From: Mesorhizobium japonicum MAFF 303099
GTDB taxonomy: Bacteria; Pseudomonadota; Alphaproteobacteria; Rhizobiales; Rhizobiaceae
Length of the DNA: 64,000 bases
Direction: 5' to 3'
NCBI RefSeq assembly: GCF_000009625.1
Contig: NC_002678.2
Location: 4,062,001 to 4,126,000 of the forward strand
Each line of letters starts with the position of its first letter. Position 1 is the first letter of the stretch. The position numbers were made by a program, and so were the translations under genes. Shown piece after piece: positions 18,313-26,579 of the stretch. Below the pieces are notes generated by a model. The model did no database searches and was not told the DNA's origin. It saw only the letters and a list, made by a program, of their open reading frames with translations.

Positions 18313-19626
18313 ATGACCTCGACACTTCTGCGCGGCCGCACGCTGTCCTTCGTGCGCTGGCCCGAGACCATCGACGACCATTCGGCCTGGCGTTACGAGG
18401 AGGATGGCGGCCTGCTGATAAGCGACGGTCGGATCATCGCCTCGGGCGCCTACCACGATGTCGAGAAGCAGGCTGGTGAGGGGGCCAAAAAAATCGACCA
18501 CCGGCCGCACCTCTTGCTGCCGGGCTTCATCGACACCCATGTGCATTTCCCGCAGATGCAGGTCATCGCGTCCTATGGCGCCGAACTGCTCGACTGGTTG
18601 AACACCTACACTTTTCCGGAAGAAACGAAATTCGCCAACGCGCAGCATGGCCGCCGCATCGCGCGACTCTTCCTCGACGAGATGGTGCGGCACGGCACCA
18701 CGACGGTGGCTGCCTACTGCTCGGTGCACAAGGCTTCCGCCGAAGCCTTTTTCGCCGAGTCGCACGACCGCAACATGCTCAACATCGCCGGCAAGGTGAT
18801 GATGGACCGCAATGCCCCGGACGGCGTGCTCGACACGCCGCAATCCGGCTACGACGACACCAAGGCGCTGATCAAGGAGTGGCACGGCAAGGGCCGCCAG
18901 CACTATGCCATCACCCCGCGCTTCGCCATCACCTCCTCGCCGGAGCAGATGGAAATGGCCGGCGCGCTGTGCCGCGAGCATCCCGGCCTGCACATGCAGA
19001 CGCATCTGTCGGAAAACCACGCCGAAATCGCCTTCACGCAGCAGCTTTATCCCCGGTCGCGCGACTACACCGATGTCTACGAACATTACGGGTTGCTGGG
19101 CAAAAACAGCCTGTTTGGCCACTGCATCCATCTGTCGGAACGTGAGGCGGATGCGCTGTCGCAGAGCGGCTCGGTGGCGGTGTTCTGCCCGACCTCGAAC
19201 CTGTTCCTCGGCTCCGGCCTGTTCGACTACCAGCGCTTCCGGCGCAGGGACAAGCCGCTGCGTATCGCCGCCGCCACCGATGTCGGCGGCGGCACCAACT
19301 ATTCCATGCTGCGCACCATGGACGAGGGCTACAAGGTGATTGCGCTGAACGGCGAGAAGCTCAACCCGTTCCAGTCCTTCTGGCAGATCACGCGCGGCAA
19401 TGCCGAGGCGCTGTCGGTGGCCGACAAGATCGGCACGCTGGATCAGGGTACCGACGCCGACATCGTCGTGCTCGACGCCAGGGCGACGCCGGCGATGCGG
19501 CTCAGGATGGAAACGGCACAGACGCTGGCGCAGGAATTGTTCCTGCTGCAGACGCTGGGCGACGACCGCGCCGTGCGCGAGGTCTATGTCGCGGGGCGGG
19601 CCGCCAAGAGCGACATGGCGAATTAG
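18313..19626 (+). CDS. guaD: guanine deaminase
   Basis: A 437-residue amidohydrolase converting guanine to xanthine. Metal-site motifs are PGFIDTHVHFPQ (HxH near residue 76), MQTHLSEN with the third-strand His, GHCIHLS with the next His, and the metal Asp in AATDVGGGTNYS. The catalytic TFPEE loop typical of guanine deaminases is also present. The start at 18313 lies two bases after the puuD stop, so puuD and guaD are one operon, feeding xanthine to XdhABC. Confidence 0.95.
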   Translation: MTSTLLRGRTLSFVRWPETIDDHSAWRYEEDGGLLISDGRIIASGAYHDVEKQAGEGAKKIDHRPHLLLPGFIDTHVHFPQMQVIASYGAELLDWLNTYTFPEETKFANAQHGRRIARLFLDEMVRHGTTTVAAYCSVHKASAEAFFAESHDRNMLNIAGKVMMDRNAPDGVLDTPQSGYDDTKALIKEWHGKGRQHYAITPRFAITSSPEQMEMAGALCREHPGLHMQTHLSENHAEIAFTQQLYPRSRDYTDVYEHYGLLGKNSLFGHCIHLSEREADALSQSGSVAVFCPTSNLFLGSGLFDYQRFRRRDKPLRIAAATDVGGGTNYSMLRTMDEGYKVIALNGEKLNPFQSFWQITRGNAEALSVADKIGTLDQGTDADIVVLDARATPAMRLRMETAQTLAQELFLLQTLGDDRAVREVYVAGRAAKSDMAN

Positions 19627-19703
19627 AGCGTCGGGTGCGTTCATTGCTTGACCCGGCGGCAGCCATCGGTCAAAGCGTGCGGCGAAGTTGACAGGGGAAC
19701 GAC

Positions 19704-20207
19704 ATGGCCGTTGCTGACGACATCGCTCTGATCCGGAAACAGGAAGAGGTTCTTGTCTTCCCAGCCTTCGATGAGGCCGTCGCCTTCAAGATCGGCTCCG
19801 CCATCCGCGCCCGCGCAATCGCCGAAAACCTGCCCATCATCGTCGACATCAGGCTGTGGGACCGGCCGCTGTTCTACGCGGCCATGCCGGGGTCGAATGC
19901 TTCCAATCCCGATTGGGCGCGCCGCAAGATCAATGTGGTCAGGCGGTTCCTGAGAAGCACCTATCGCATGGTGCTGGAGCAGCAACGCCCTGACCGCGCC
20001 TTCAAGATCGGCGAGGGCCTCGACGTCTCCGACTATGTGCTCGCCGGCGGCGGTTTTCCGGTGACGGTCAAAGGCGCCGGCGTCATCGGCGTGATCGCGG
20101 TTTCCGGCTTGCCGGAACGCGAGGATCACGGCGTGGTCATCGATGCGCTGTGCGATCATCTCGGCATCGACAAGCGTGGGCTGGTACTGGCTTCGGAAGC
20201 TGAATGA
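19704..20207 (+). CDS. UPF0303/HbpS-like (GlcG-type) protein
   Basis: A 167-residue single-domain protein of the UPF0303 group, related in fold to HbpS/GlcG and often labelled heme-degrading domain protein. Recognisable parts are FKIGSAIRARA, PIIVDIRLWDRPLFYAAMPG and GGGFPVTVKGAGVIGVIAVSG, the Gly-rich turn of the fold. The biochemical role is unsettled. Its stop overlaps the glycerate kinase start by four bases (ATGA). GlcG-like proteins are often found with glycolate/glyoxylate genes, so a link to glyoxylate from ureide breakdown is plausible. Confidence 0.8.
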   Translation: MAVADDIALIRKQEEVLVFPAFDEAVAFKIGSAIRARAIAENLPIIVDIRLWDRPLFYAAMPGSNASNPDWARRKINVVRRFLRSTYRMVLEQQRPDRAFKIGEGLDVSDYVLAGGGFPVTVKGAGVIGVIAVSGLPEREDHGVVIDALCDHLGIDKRGLVLASEAE

Positions 20208-21469
20208 CCGTGCTCGACCCCAAAGCCTTCCTTATCTCGATCTTCGACGCCGCCGTTGCCGCCGCCGATCCGGAACGGACGATCAGGGATCATCTGCCGG
20301 TCAGGCCGAAGGGCCGCACCATCGTCATTGGTGCCGGCAAAGGCTCGGCGCAGATGGCGGCGGCTTTCGAGAAAGTCTGGGACGGGCCGATCGAAGGGCT
20401 GGTTGTCACCCGCTACGGTTATGGCGCGAAATGCGAACGCATCGAGATCATCGAGGCGGCACATCCTGTGCCGGACGCTGCCGGCCTCGAGGCCTCGCGC
20501 CGTCTGCTCGCCAAGGTCCAGGGTCTCACTGAGGATGATCTGGTCGTGGCGTTAATATCGGGTGGCGGCTCGGCCCTGCTGCCGTCGCCGGCCGCCGGAC
20601 TGACACTCGCCGACGAGATCGCCGTCAACGAGGCTCTGCTTGCCTCCGGCGCGCCGATCGCGGCCATGAACACCATCCGCAAGCATGTCTCGACCATCAA
20701 GGGCGGCCGGCTGGCCGCCGCCGCATGGCCGGCCAAGGTGGTGTCGCTGGTTGTCTCCGATATTCCCGGCGACAATCCAGCCCTTGTCGCCTCCGGCCCG
20801 ACGGTCCCGGATACGGGCAGCCGCGAAGACGCGCTGGCGTCGATATCGGCCTACGGCATGAAGCTGCCGGCCTCGGTGATGGCGCATATCAATTCGCCGG
20901 CGGCCGACGCGCCAGATCCCGGAGATGAGCGCTTTTCGCGCAACGAGGTGCATCTGATCGCCTCGGCCGGTGTGTCGCTGGAAGCTGCAGCGGCGGAAGC
21001 CAGGCGGCAAGGGATAGAGGCCGTTATCCTTTCCGATGCCATCGAGGGCGAAGCGCGTGAGGTCGGCGGCGTTCACGCCGCCATCGCCCGCGAAGTCGCG
21101 ACGCGCAACCGGCCGTTTTCGAAGCCGGTGCTTATTCTCTCGGGTGGCGAAACAACCGTGACCTTGCGGGCAAAAGGCAAGGGCGGCCGCAATTCGGAAT
21201 TCCTGCTCGCCTTCGCTATAGGCATCAGCGGCGTGCAAGGCATTCACGCCCTGGCCGCCGATACCGACGGCATCGACGGTTCGGAAAACAATGCCGGGGC
21301 CTTCGCCGATGCTTCGACCGTGTCGCGCATGCGCGCGGCCGGCGTCGACGCCAAGGCAATGCTGGCCGGCAACAATGCCTGGACAGCGTTCAATGCGGTT
21401 GGCGATCTGTTCGTGCCGGGGCCGACCGGCACGAATGTCAATGATCTCAGGGCGATCCTGATCCGATAG
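20204..21469 (+). CDS. glycerate 2-kinase (MOFRL/DUF4147 family)
   Basis: A 421-residue cytosolic kinase of the GckA/TtuD class, phosphorylating glycerate to 2-phosphoglycerate. Visible features are IVIGAGKGSAQMA near the N-terminus, ALISGGGSALLPSPAAGLTL (about 115-134), NTIRKHVSTIKGG, SDIPGDNPALVASGPT, and the C-terminal MOFRL domain with GGETTVTLRAKGKGGRNSE and TDGIDGSENNAGA. In the ureide context it can complete the glyoxylate, tartronate semialdehyde, glycerate route; the carboligase and reductase for the intermediate steps are not in the window. Confidence 0.93.
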   Translation: MTVLDPKAFLISIFDAAVAAADPERTIRDHLPVRPKGRTIVIGAGKGSAQMAAAFEKVWDGPIEGLVVTRYGYGAKCERIEIIEAAHPVPDAAGLEASRRLLAKVQGLTEDDLVVALISGGGSALLPSPAAGLTLADEIAVNEALLASGAPIAAMNTIRKHVSTIKGGRLAAAAWPAKVVSLVVSDIPGDNPALVASGPTVPDTGSREDALASISAYGMKLPASVMAHINSPAADAPDPGDERFSRNEVHLIASAGVSLEAAAAEARRQGIEAVILSDAIEGEAREVGGVHAAIAREVATRNRPFSKPVLILSGGETTVTLRAKGKGGRNSEFLLAFAIGISGVQGIHALAADTDGIDGSENNAGAFADASTVSRMRAAGVDAKAMLAGNNAWTAFNAVGDLFVPGPTGTNVNDLRAILIR

Positions 21470-21478
21470 GCGACCCGT

Positions 21479-22150
21479 TCAGGCAACCATCAACCGTTTC
21501 ACCTCTCTCATATCCCGCAGGAAACGCTCGCGCTCGGCCTCCTTGTCCACAGGCTCATGGATACGCAGGATAAAGGACGGATGGATGGTGATGAACACGC
21601 GCAGGCCATCCTCGCGTTCGATCACCTGGCCGCGCATCTTCGTCACCGGTATGGCCTTGCCGAGCAGCGACAAAGCCGCCGTTGCGCCGAGCGCCACGGC
21701 AAGCTCCGGCTTGATCAGTGCGAATTCCCTGTCGAGCCACCAGCGGCAGGCCTGCACCTCACCGGCGTTTGGCTTGGAATGGATGCGCCGCTTGCCGCGC
21801 GGCTCGAATTTGAAGTGCTTGACCGCGTTGGTGACGTAGACTTTTAGGCGATCCACCTCCGCCTCATCGAGGATCGCGTCGAACACCTTGCCAGCCGGAC
21901 CGACGAAAGGTTTGCCGGCGAGATCTTCCTGATCGCCCGGCTGTTCGCCGACGAAGATGACCTTGGCATTGTCAGGCCCTTCGCCGAACACCGTCTGCGT
22001 CGCATCGCGCCATAACGGGCAGCGGCGGCAGCCTTTCGCGGCCTCGCGCAACTCGGAAATCGATCCGTCGAAATGTTCATCCAGTGCCTGTCGGGCACGC
22101 GAAGCGCGTCCCGCGGATGTCTGCGTTCGGTGCGGCAGGATTGCTGTCAT
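21479..22150 (-). CDS. udgX: uracil-DNA glycosylase, UdgX type
   Basis: A 223-residue DNA-repair protein. It has the family A motif GEQPGDQED (residues 69-76 region), the B motif HPSFILR (190-196) and the loop KRRIH at 120-124 that defines UdgX. In mycobacterial UdgX the loop His attacks the deoxyribose and stays covalently bound after uracil release; here it is His124. Iron-sulfur ligands are C41 and C44 (CRRC) and C135; only three Cys exist, and His112 (AVKHFKF) stands where family 4 enzymes have another Cys. An N-terminal extension of about 35 residues precedes the core. It converges on the glycerate kinase gene. Confidence 0.9.
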   Translation of the reverse strand: MTAILPHRTQTSAGRASRARQALDEHFDGSISELREAAKGCRRCPLWRDATQTVFGEGPDNAKVIFVGEQPGDQEDLAGKPFVGPAGKVFDAILDEAEVDRLKVYVTNAVKHFKFEPRGKRRIHSKPNAGEVQACRWWLDREFALIKPELAVALGATAALSLLGKAIPVTKMRGQVIEREDGLRVFITIHPSFILRIHEPVDKEAERERFLRDMREVKRLMVA

Positions 22151-22204
22151 CTGTCTCGTCCATTTCGACAGGAAATGGACGTGGCGGATGATGGTTCCCG
22201 ATCC

Positions 22205-23620
22205 TCACACCTCGTGCAAATAGAGATGATAATCCAGTTCGCTGACGGTGCGCGCCACACGCAGATATTCGGACTGTTTGATCGCCACGAAGGTGCGGTG
22301 CAAATCCTCGCCCAGCGCGCCTTTGAGGAAGCTGGAGGCCTTGGCCGCTTCGATCGCCGCGCGCCAGTCCGCCGGCATCGTCGTGCGGGTGACGGCCGCC
22401 TCATAGCCATTGCCGGTCGTTTCTGGACCAGGATCGAGCCCTTCGTCGAGGCCTTTGACGATGCCGGCCAGCACCGTCGCGGCGATCAGGTAGGGATTGG
22501 CGTCGACGCCCGACGGCCGGTGCTCGATGCGCCGGTTCTTGGCGTCGCCCGCCGGCACGCGCAGCGCCACCGAGCGATTGTTGACGCCCCAGGTTGGCGC
22601 CACCGGCGCATAGGATTGCGAGACGAATCGCCGCCAGGAATTGGCGTGCGGCGCAAACACCAGCATTGATTCCGCCATCGTCTGGATCAGCCCGCCGAGC
22701 CCCTGCAGCAAGGGTAGCGACCAGCTCTCGCCGCCGGCTTCGGCAAAGACGTTGCGGCCGGCTTTGTCCTGCAGCGAGACGTGGAAATGCATGCCCGAGC
22801 CGGCATATTTCTCGATCGGCTTGGCCATGAAGCAGGCGGTGACGCCATGGCGGCGCGCCTGCGCCCGCACCAGCCGCTTCAGCATGACGAGGTCGTCGGC
22901 GGCCCGCATCACATCCTTGCGGTAGTTCAGCGTCAGCTCGTACTGGCCGGGCGCATATTCCGATATCACCGTCTCGGCCGGAATGCCTTGCGCCTTGGCG
23001 GCGGCGTAAATGTCGGAGAACAGCGGCTCCATGCCGTGCAGATGGTCGACTGAATAGACCTCCGTCTTGCCCGAAACGCGGCCATCGAGCACCGCGCGCG
23101 CCGGCTGCACCTTGCCGTCGGCGTCGCGCTCGTTGGCCAGCAGGAAGAATTCCAGTTCGAAGGCGCCCGCCGGGTAAAGCCCCTTGGCCGCGAGGATGTC
23201 GACCTGCCGGGCGAGCGCGAGGCGCGGGTCCGACGACATGGGCTGGCCGTCGAGATGATACATCGCCATCAGCACCTGGCCACGCGGTGGATTGGTGCCG
23301 TAGAGCGGCACCAGCGTGCCGGGGATTGGCCATGCCCGGAGGTCGCCGTCGCCTGTCGTCCAGATCAGTCCGGTCTCGTGCACGTCCTCGCCGGTAATGT
23401 CGAGGCCGAGGATCGAGATCGGCATATGCCGGCCACCCTCGAAAATGCTCTTCAGCTCATGCCGGCGTACGATCTTGCCGCGGCCCACGCCATTGGCGTC
23501 GGTCAGCACGATATCGAAGGCTTCGATCTCGGGATGGGCGTCGAGAAAGGCTTGCGCCTCGGCGGGCGAGGACCCCGAAGGGGAGGTCACGATGGCATTG
23601 TCCATGGCCGCTTGTCTCAC
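22205..23620 (-). CDS. glutamine synthetase-like ligase (PuuA/gamma-glutamyl-amine ligase type)
   Basis: A 471-residue member of the GS superfamily, fitting the gamma-glutamylpolyamine synthetase branch better than GlnA. Visible are the N-terminal beta-grasp part (FDIVLTDANGVGRGKIV), FELEFFLL with metal-binding Glu residues, GQYELTLNY, GSGMHFHVSL with the metal His, NSWRRF, and NNRSVALRVP. It would join glutamate to an amine using ATP. The GTG at 23620 overlaps the aminotransferase stop (GTGA); an ATG at 23605 is an alternative start. Coupling to a class III aminotransferase suggests an amine or amino-acid catabolic pair. Confidence 0.88.
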   Translation of the reverse strand: MRQAAMDNAIVTSPSGSSPAEAQAFLDAHPEIEAFDIVLTDANGVGRGKIVRRHELKSIFEGGRHMPISILGLDITGEDVHETGLIWTTGDGDLRAWPIPGTLVPLYGTNPPRGQVLMAMYHLDGQPMSSDPRLALARQVDILAAKGLYPAGAFELEFFLLANERDADGKVQPARAVLDGRVSGKTEVYSVDHLHGMEPLFSDIYAAAKAQGIPAETVISEYAPGQYELTLNYRKDVMRAADDLVMLKRLVRAQARRHGVTACFMAKPIEKYAGSGMHFHVSLQDKAGRNVFAEAGGESWSLPLLQGLGGLIQTMAESMLVFAPHANSWRRFVSQSYAPVAPTWGVNNRSVALRVPAGDAKNRRIEHRPSGVDANPYLIAATVLAGIVKGLDEGLDPGPETTGNGYEAAVTRTTMPADWRAAIEAAKASSFLKGALGEDLHRTFVAIKQSEYLRVARTVSELDYHLYLHEV

Positions 23621-24999
23621 GCCGCAAGCTTCGCCGCAACCGCGCCGAAGGCGGCGATCAACCGGTTGACCTGGGCGCCTGACGTCGCCGGCGAGATCAG
23701 CATCATGTTGTGGAAGGGCGCGATCAGCACGCCGCGATTGACCAGCGCGACGTGGATGGCGGCCTCGAGCTCCGGCGCATGCGCGGTCTCGGCTTCGGCG
23801 CCATTGCGCAACGGTCCGGGTGCGCAGATGAACTCGACGCGGGCGCCGACGCGCGCGACGTGCCAGGGCAGGCGATAGCGGTCGATCACCCCGGTCAGCC
23901 CGGCATCGAGCCGCTCCGCCAGATGGTCCATGCGGTCATAATTCTCCGCCGTCATCACCTCTTCCAGCGTGGCGCGCATCGCCGCGAACTGCAGCGGGTT
24001 GGCCGACAGCGTCGTGCCCATGCCGGAATAGCCAGGCTCCTTGGTCCTGTTGTAGTCGGCGTAGCGCGAGGCGACCTCGTCGCTCATGCCCCACACACTT
24101 GCCGGCACGCCGCCGGCGATCGGCTTGCCCAGCACGAAGAAGTCGGGCTCCAGCCCGTATTTCCTGGTGTAGCCGCCCGGACCTGTCGAGATCGTGTGCG
24201 TCTCGTCGATCAGGAGCAGCGTGCCGGTCTCGCGGGTCAGTCTGCGCAGCGCGTCATGGAAGCCTGGGTCGGCCAGCACCATGCAGGAATTGGTCAGCAC
24301 CGGCTCGGCGATGACGCAGGCCACATCCCTGTCCTTGAGGGCTGCTTCAAGGGCTGCAACATCGTTGAATTCGATGACTTTCGCCGTACGGGTCAGGTCG
24401 CGGAACTCGCCCGCCAGTCCCGGCCGGTTGACCGGCTTGCCGCCGATCAGCCGCACCATCGTCTCGTCGACCGAACCGTGGTAGCAGCCGTTGAAGACCA
24501 GGATCTTTTCGCGCCCGGTGACGGCGCGGGCGACGCGCAGCGAGAAGCGGTTGGCGTCGGTCGCCGTCGTCGCGATCTGCCAGAATGGCAGGCCGAAACG
24601 CTGCTGCAGCAGCGGCCCGATGGCAAGCGCGTCTTCCGAAGGCAGCATATAGGTCAGGCCGCGCCCGGCCTGGCGGCGGATCGCGCGCGCCACCGGCGGT
24701 GGCGAGTGGCCGAACATCGAGCCGGTGTCGCCAAGGCAGAAATCGTCGAGCCTGTTGCCATCGATGTCGGTGATCGCAGCGCCTTTGGCGCTGTCGACCA
24801 GGATCGGAAACGGCGTCGGCCAGTCGTTCATCCAGTGCATCGGCACGCCGCCGAAGAAGCCGGGCAGGCCGTTGCCGACCTTGGCCTGCGATTTCGGCCG
24901 CGCCTTGCGGAAGGCCGCGCCTTCGGTCTCGCGCAATTGCGCGATGCGGTCACGGCTGATGCCGCCGATGGGCGTCTTTGAACTGTCGCTGTTGTGCAT
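23617..24999 (-). CDS. class III aminotransferase (PLP, GSA-aminomutase-like)
   Basis: A 460-residue fold-type I PLP enzyme. The cofactor Lys292 lies in FFVLGKPIAGG, the pyridine-N Asp265 in LLLIDETHT, and the phosphate region includes FNGCYHGSVDET. Overall it resembles glutamate-1-semialdehyde aminomutase-like aspartate aminotransferase family members, but the usual substrate cannot be read off. The ATG at 24999 follows a GAGAGGGG ribosome site and is preferred to an earlier start at 25014. It is the first gene of a two-gene operon with the GS-like ligase. Confidence 0.87.
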   Translation of the reverse strand: MHNSDSSKTPIGGISRDRIAQLRETEGAAFRKARPKSQAKVGNGLPGFFGGVPMHWMNDWPTPFPILVDSAKGAAITDIDGNRLDDFCLGDTGSMFGHSPPPVARAIRRQAGRGLTYMLPSEDALAIGPLLQQRFGLPFWQIATTATDANRFSLRVARAVTGREKILVFNGCYHGSVDETMVRLIGGKPVNRPGLAGEFRDLTRTAKVIEFNDVAALEAALKDRDVACVIAEPVLTNSCMVLADPGFHDALRRLTRETGTLLLIDETHTISTGPGGYTRKYGLEPDFFVLGKPIAGGVPASVWGMSDEVASRYADYNRTKEPGYSGMGTTLSANPLQFAAMRATLEEVMTAENYDRMDHLAERLDAGLTGVIDRYRLPWHVARVGARVEFICAPGPLRNGAEAETAHAPELEAAIHVALVNRGVLIAPFHNMMLISPATSGAQVNRLIAAFGAVAAKLAA

Positions 25000-25154
25000 G
25001 AAAACCCCTCTCACCCGTCCCTCTTAGCCAATCCATGTCCGCAACCGCAATTGGCCGCGCGTCTACCCTGCATTGGCTCAGCCGCCTGCGGCGCCGCTTG
25101 ACCGTGCTGGCGAAGTCGGCGCCAATATAAGCGGGAATTGAGGTGGGGAACAAA

Positions 25155-25607
25155 ATGCGGACGATCATCTGTGTGGCAATGCTTCTGGCGTCGGCCGGCA
25201 CGGCCTTCGCCTCGGGCGGCATCTGGTGCAACGTCGATGATGCCGCGGTGACATTCGACGTCGGCGCCGGCGTCACCAGAGGCATGGGCGGCCCGACCTT
25301 CAACTTCCGCGGCGATCTCGAGATCAAGGCGAGGCCGGCTGGCGATGGATTGCGCAAGACGGTGTTCGAGGGTTCCAACCTGACCCAGTACTGGCTGGAC
25401 GACAAGGAACTGCGGCTGAACATCTACCACGAGCACGAGGTGGCAAACGCCTTCAATTCGGTCGAGCTGACGATCCTGACCAAGGCCAGCGACGAAGGCG
25501 TCTATGACGGCCAGTACACGCTTGCCGTCTATGACAAGGCCGCCGACACGGACAAGGACGGCAAACCGATGGAACTGACGGGCAAAGTGTCGTGCGGGGC
25601 TGAGTAG
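25155..25607 (+). CDS. small secreted protein of unknown function
   Basis: A 150-residue protein with a clear Sec signal peptide (MRTIICVAMLLASAGTAFA, cleavage likely before SGG). The mature part is beta-rich with two Cys, one near the mature N-terminus (GIWCNVDD) and one at the C-terminus (KVSCGAE), that could form a disulfide. The ATG at 25155 follows AGGTGGGGA. I do not recognise a family. It stands alone between divergent aminotransferase and convergent MarR genes. Confidence 0.8.
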   Translation: MRTIICVAMLLASAGTAFASGGIWCNVDDAAVTFDVGAGVTRGMGGPTFNFRGDLEIKARPAGDGLRKTVFEGSNLTQYWLDDKELRLNIYHEHEVANAFNSVELTILTKASDEGVYDGQYTLAVYDKAADTDKDGKPMELTGKVSCGAE

Positions 25608-25625
25608 GCTCGCCGATCGGCTGTG

Positions 25626-26057
25626 TCAGCCTGCCTGCATCGAGGCGATGGCGCGTCGCATCAGGTCGAGAAACACCAGCCGCTCGTCCTCGCTGAAGCC
25701 GGTCAGGGCCACCTCGTTCTGTGCACGCGCGGCCCGTGTCGCCGGCTCGCGCAGGCCAACGGCTTTCGCGGTGAGATGGATCGACTGCGAGCGTCCGTCT
25801 TCGGGGTGCAGGCGTCGTTCGATCAGCCCGTCACGTTCCATGCGGATCAGCGTGTTGGCAATCGTCGCTTGTTCGACGTTGAGACGCTGCACGAGTTCGC
25901 GTTGCGTCAGGCCATCTTCATCCCACAGCGCCAGCAGGGTCATGAACTGGGCGGGCGCCAGGCCGAGCGGCCGGATGCGCTGCTGCAGGCCGTTGGCAAA
26001 CAACCGCGCCATGTGGTTGGCCAGGAATCCAGCGGATCGTTCCTTCTGAAATGTCAT
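25626..26057 (-). CDS. MarR family transcriptional regulator
   Basis: A 143-residue winged-helix regulator: dimerisation helix, then PLGLAPAQFMTLLALWDEDG, TQRELVQRLNVEQATIANTL (recognition helix) and the wing LIERRLHPEDGRSQ. The ATG at 26057 is chosen because the longer reading to 26132 crosses the operator and the divergent start. It almost certainly represses itself and the divergent membrane protein through the two palindromes between them. The ligand is unknown. Confidence 0.92.
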   Translation of the reverse strand: MTFQKERSAGFLANHMARLFANGLQQRIRPLGLAPAQFMTLLALWDEDGLTQRELVQRLNVEQATIANTLIRMERDGLIERRLHPEDGRSQSIHLTAKAVGLREPATRAARAQNEVALTGFSEDERLVFLDLMRRAIASMQAG

Positions 26058-26077
26058 GCCTGCCAGATAATAGTTGA

Positions 26078-26111
26078 ATAGCATGCTATGCAATGATATA
26101 TAGCTTGCTAT
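26078..26111. promoter_or_regulatory. double MarR operator
   Basis: Two 12-base dyads lie between the divergent starts: ATAGCATGCTAT at 26078-26089 (perfect) and ATAGCTTGCTAT at 26100-26111 (perfect except for the central pair). Their centres are 22 bases apart, about two helical turns, so two dimers could bind the same DNA face. They cover most of the 64-base gap and the second site abuts the plus-strand start. Confidence 0.75.
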
Positions 26112-26121
26112 GGAGATGAAA

Positions 26122-26577
26122 ATGAAAACCAAAATTCATGCAGCGGCGGGCGTCGTCGCGCTCATCACGGTCTCGGCTTTCTGGCTGTCGACGGCCACGG
26201 CCGAACTGCTCGGCGATACTGCCGCGATCGCAACGGTCAAGAACTGCGTACTGGCCGGCATGGCGGTGCTCATCCCGGCGATGATCATTGCCGGCGCGTC
26301 GGGCTTTTCACTCGGCAAGGGCTGGAAGAGCCCGGTCGTGGCACGCAAGAAGTGGCGCATGCGCATCATCGCCGCCAACGGATTGCTGGTCCTCGTGCCC
26401 TCCGCCTTCCTGCTCAGCAGCTTTGCCGCGGCCGGTCGCTTCGACAATTTTTTCATGATCGTCCAGACGATCGAACTGGTAGCCGGCGCAACGAACATCG
26501 CATTGCTGTCGCTCAACATGCGCGACGGGCTGTCGCTGCGGCGCAAGCCTCTTCGGCTGACTGCACCAGCGCGGTGA
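26122..26577 (+). CDS. four-helix membrane protein, MarR-controlled
   Basis: A 151-residue integral membrane protein with about four hydrophobic segments (roughly 5-30, 42-64, 85-106, 115-135) and a basic loop after the second (VARKKWRMR). The ATG at 26122 is chosen because GGAG at 26112-26115 is correctly spaced; ATGs at 26110 and 26116 are possible. No family is recognised. It is divergent from a MarR gene across two operators, so it is probably induced by whatever compound the repressor senses. It ends two bases before the convergent WD40 gene. Confidence 0.8.
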   Translation: MKTKIHAAAGVVALITVSAFWLSTATAELLGDTAAIATVKNCVLAGMAVLIPAMIIAGASGFSLGKGWKSPVVARKKWRMRIIAANGLLVLVPSAFLLSSFAAAGRFDNFFMIVQTIELVAGATNIALLSLNMRDGLSLRRKPLRLTAPAR

Positions 26578-26579
26578 GA

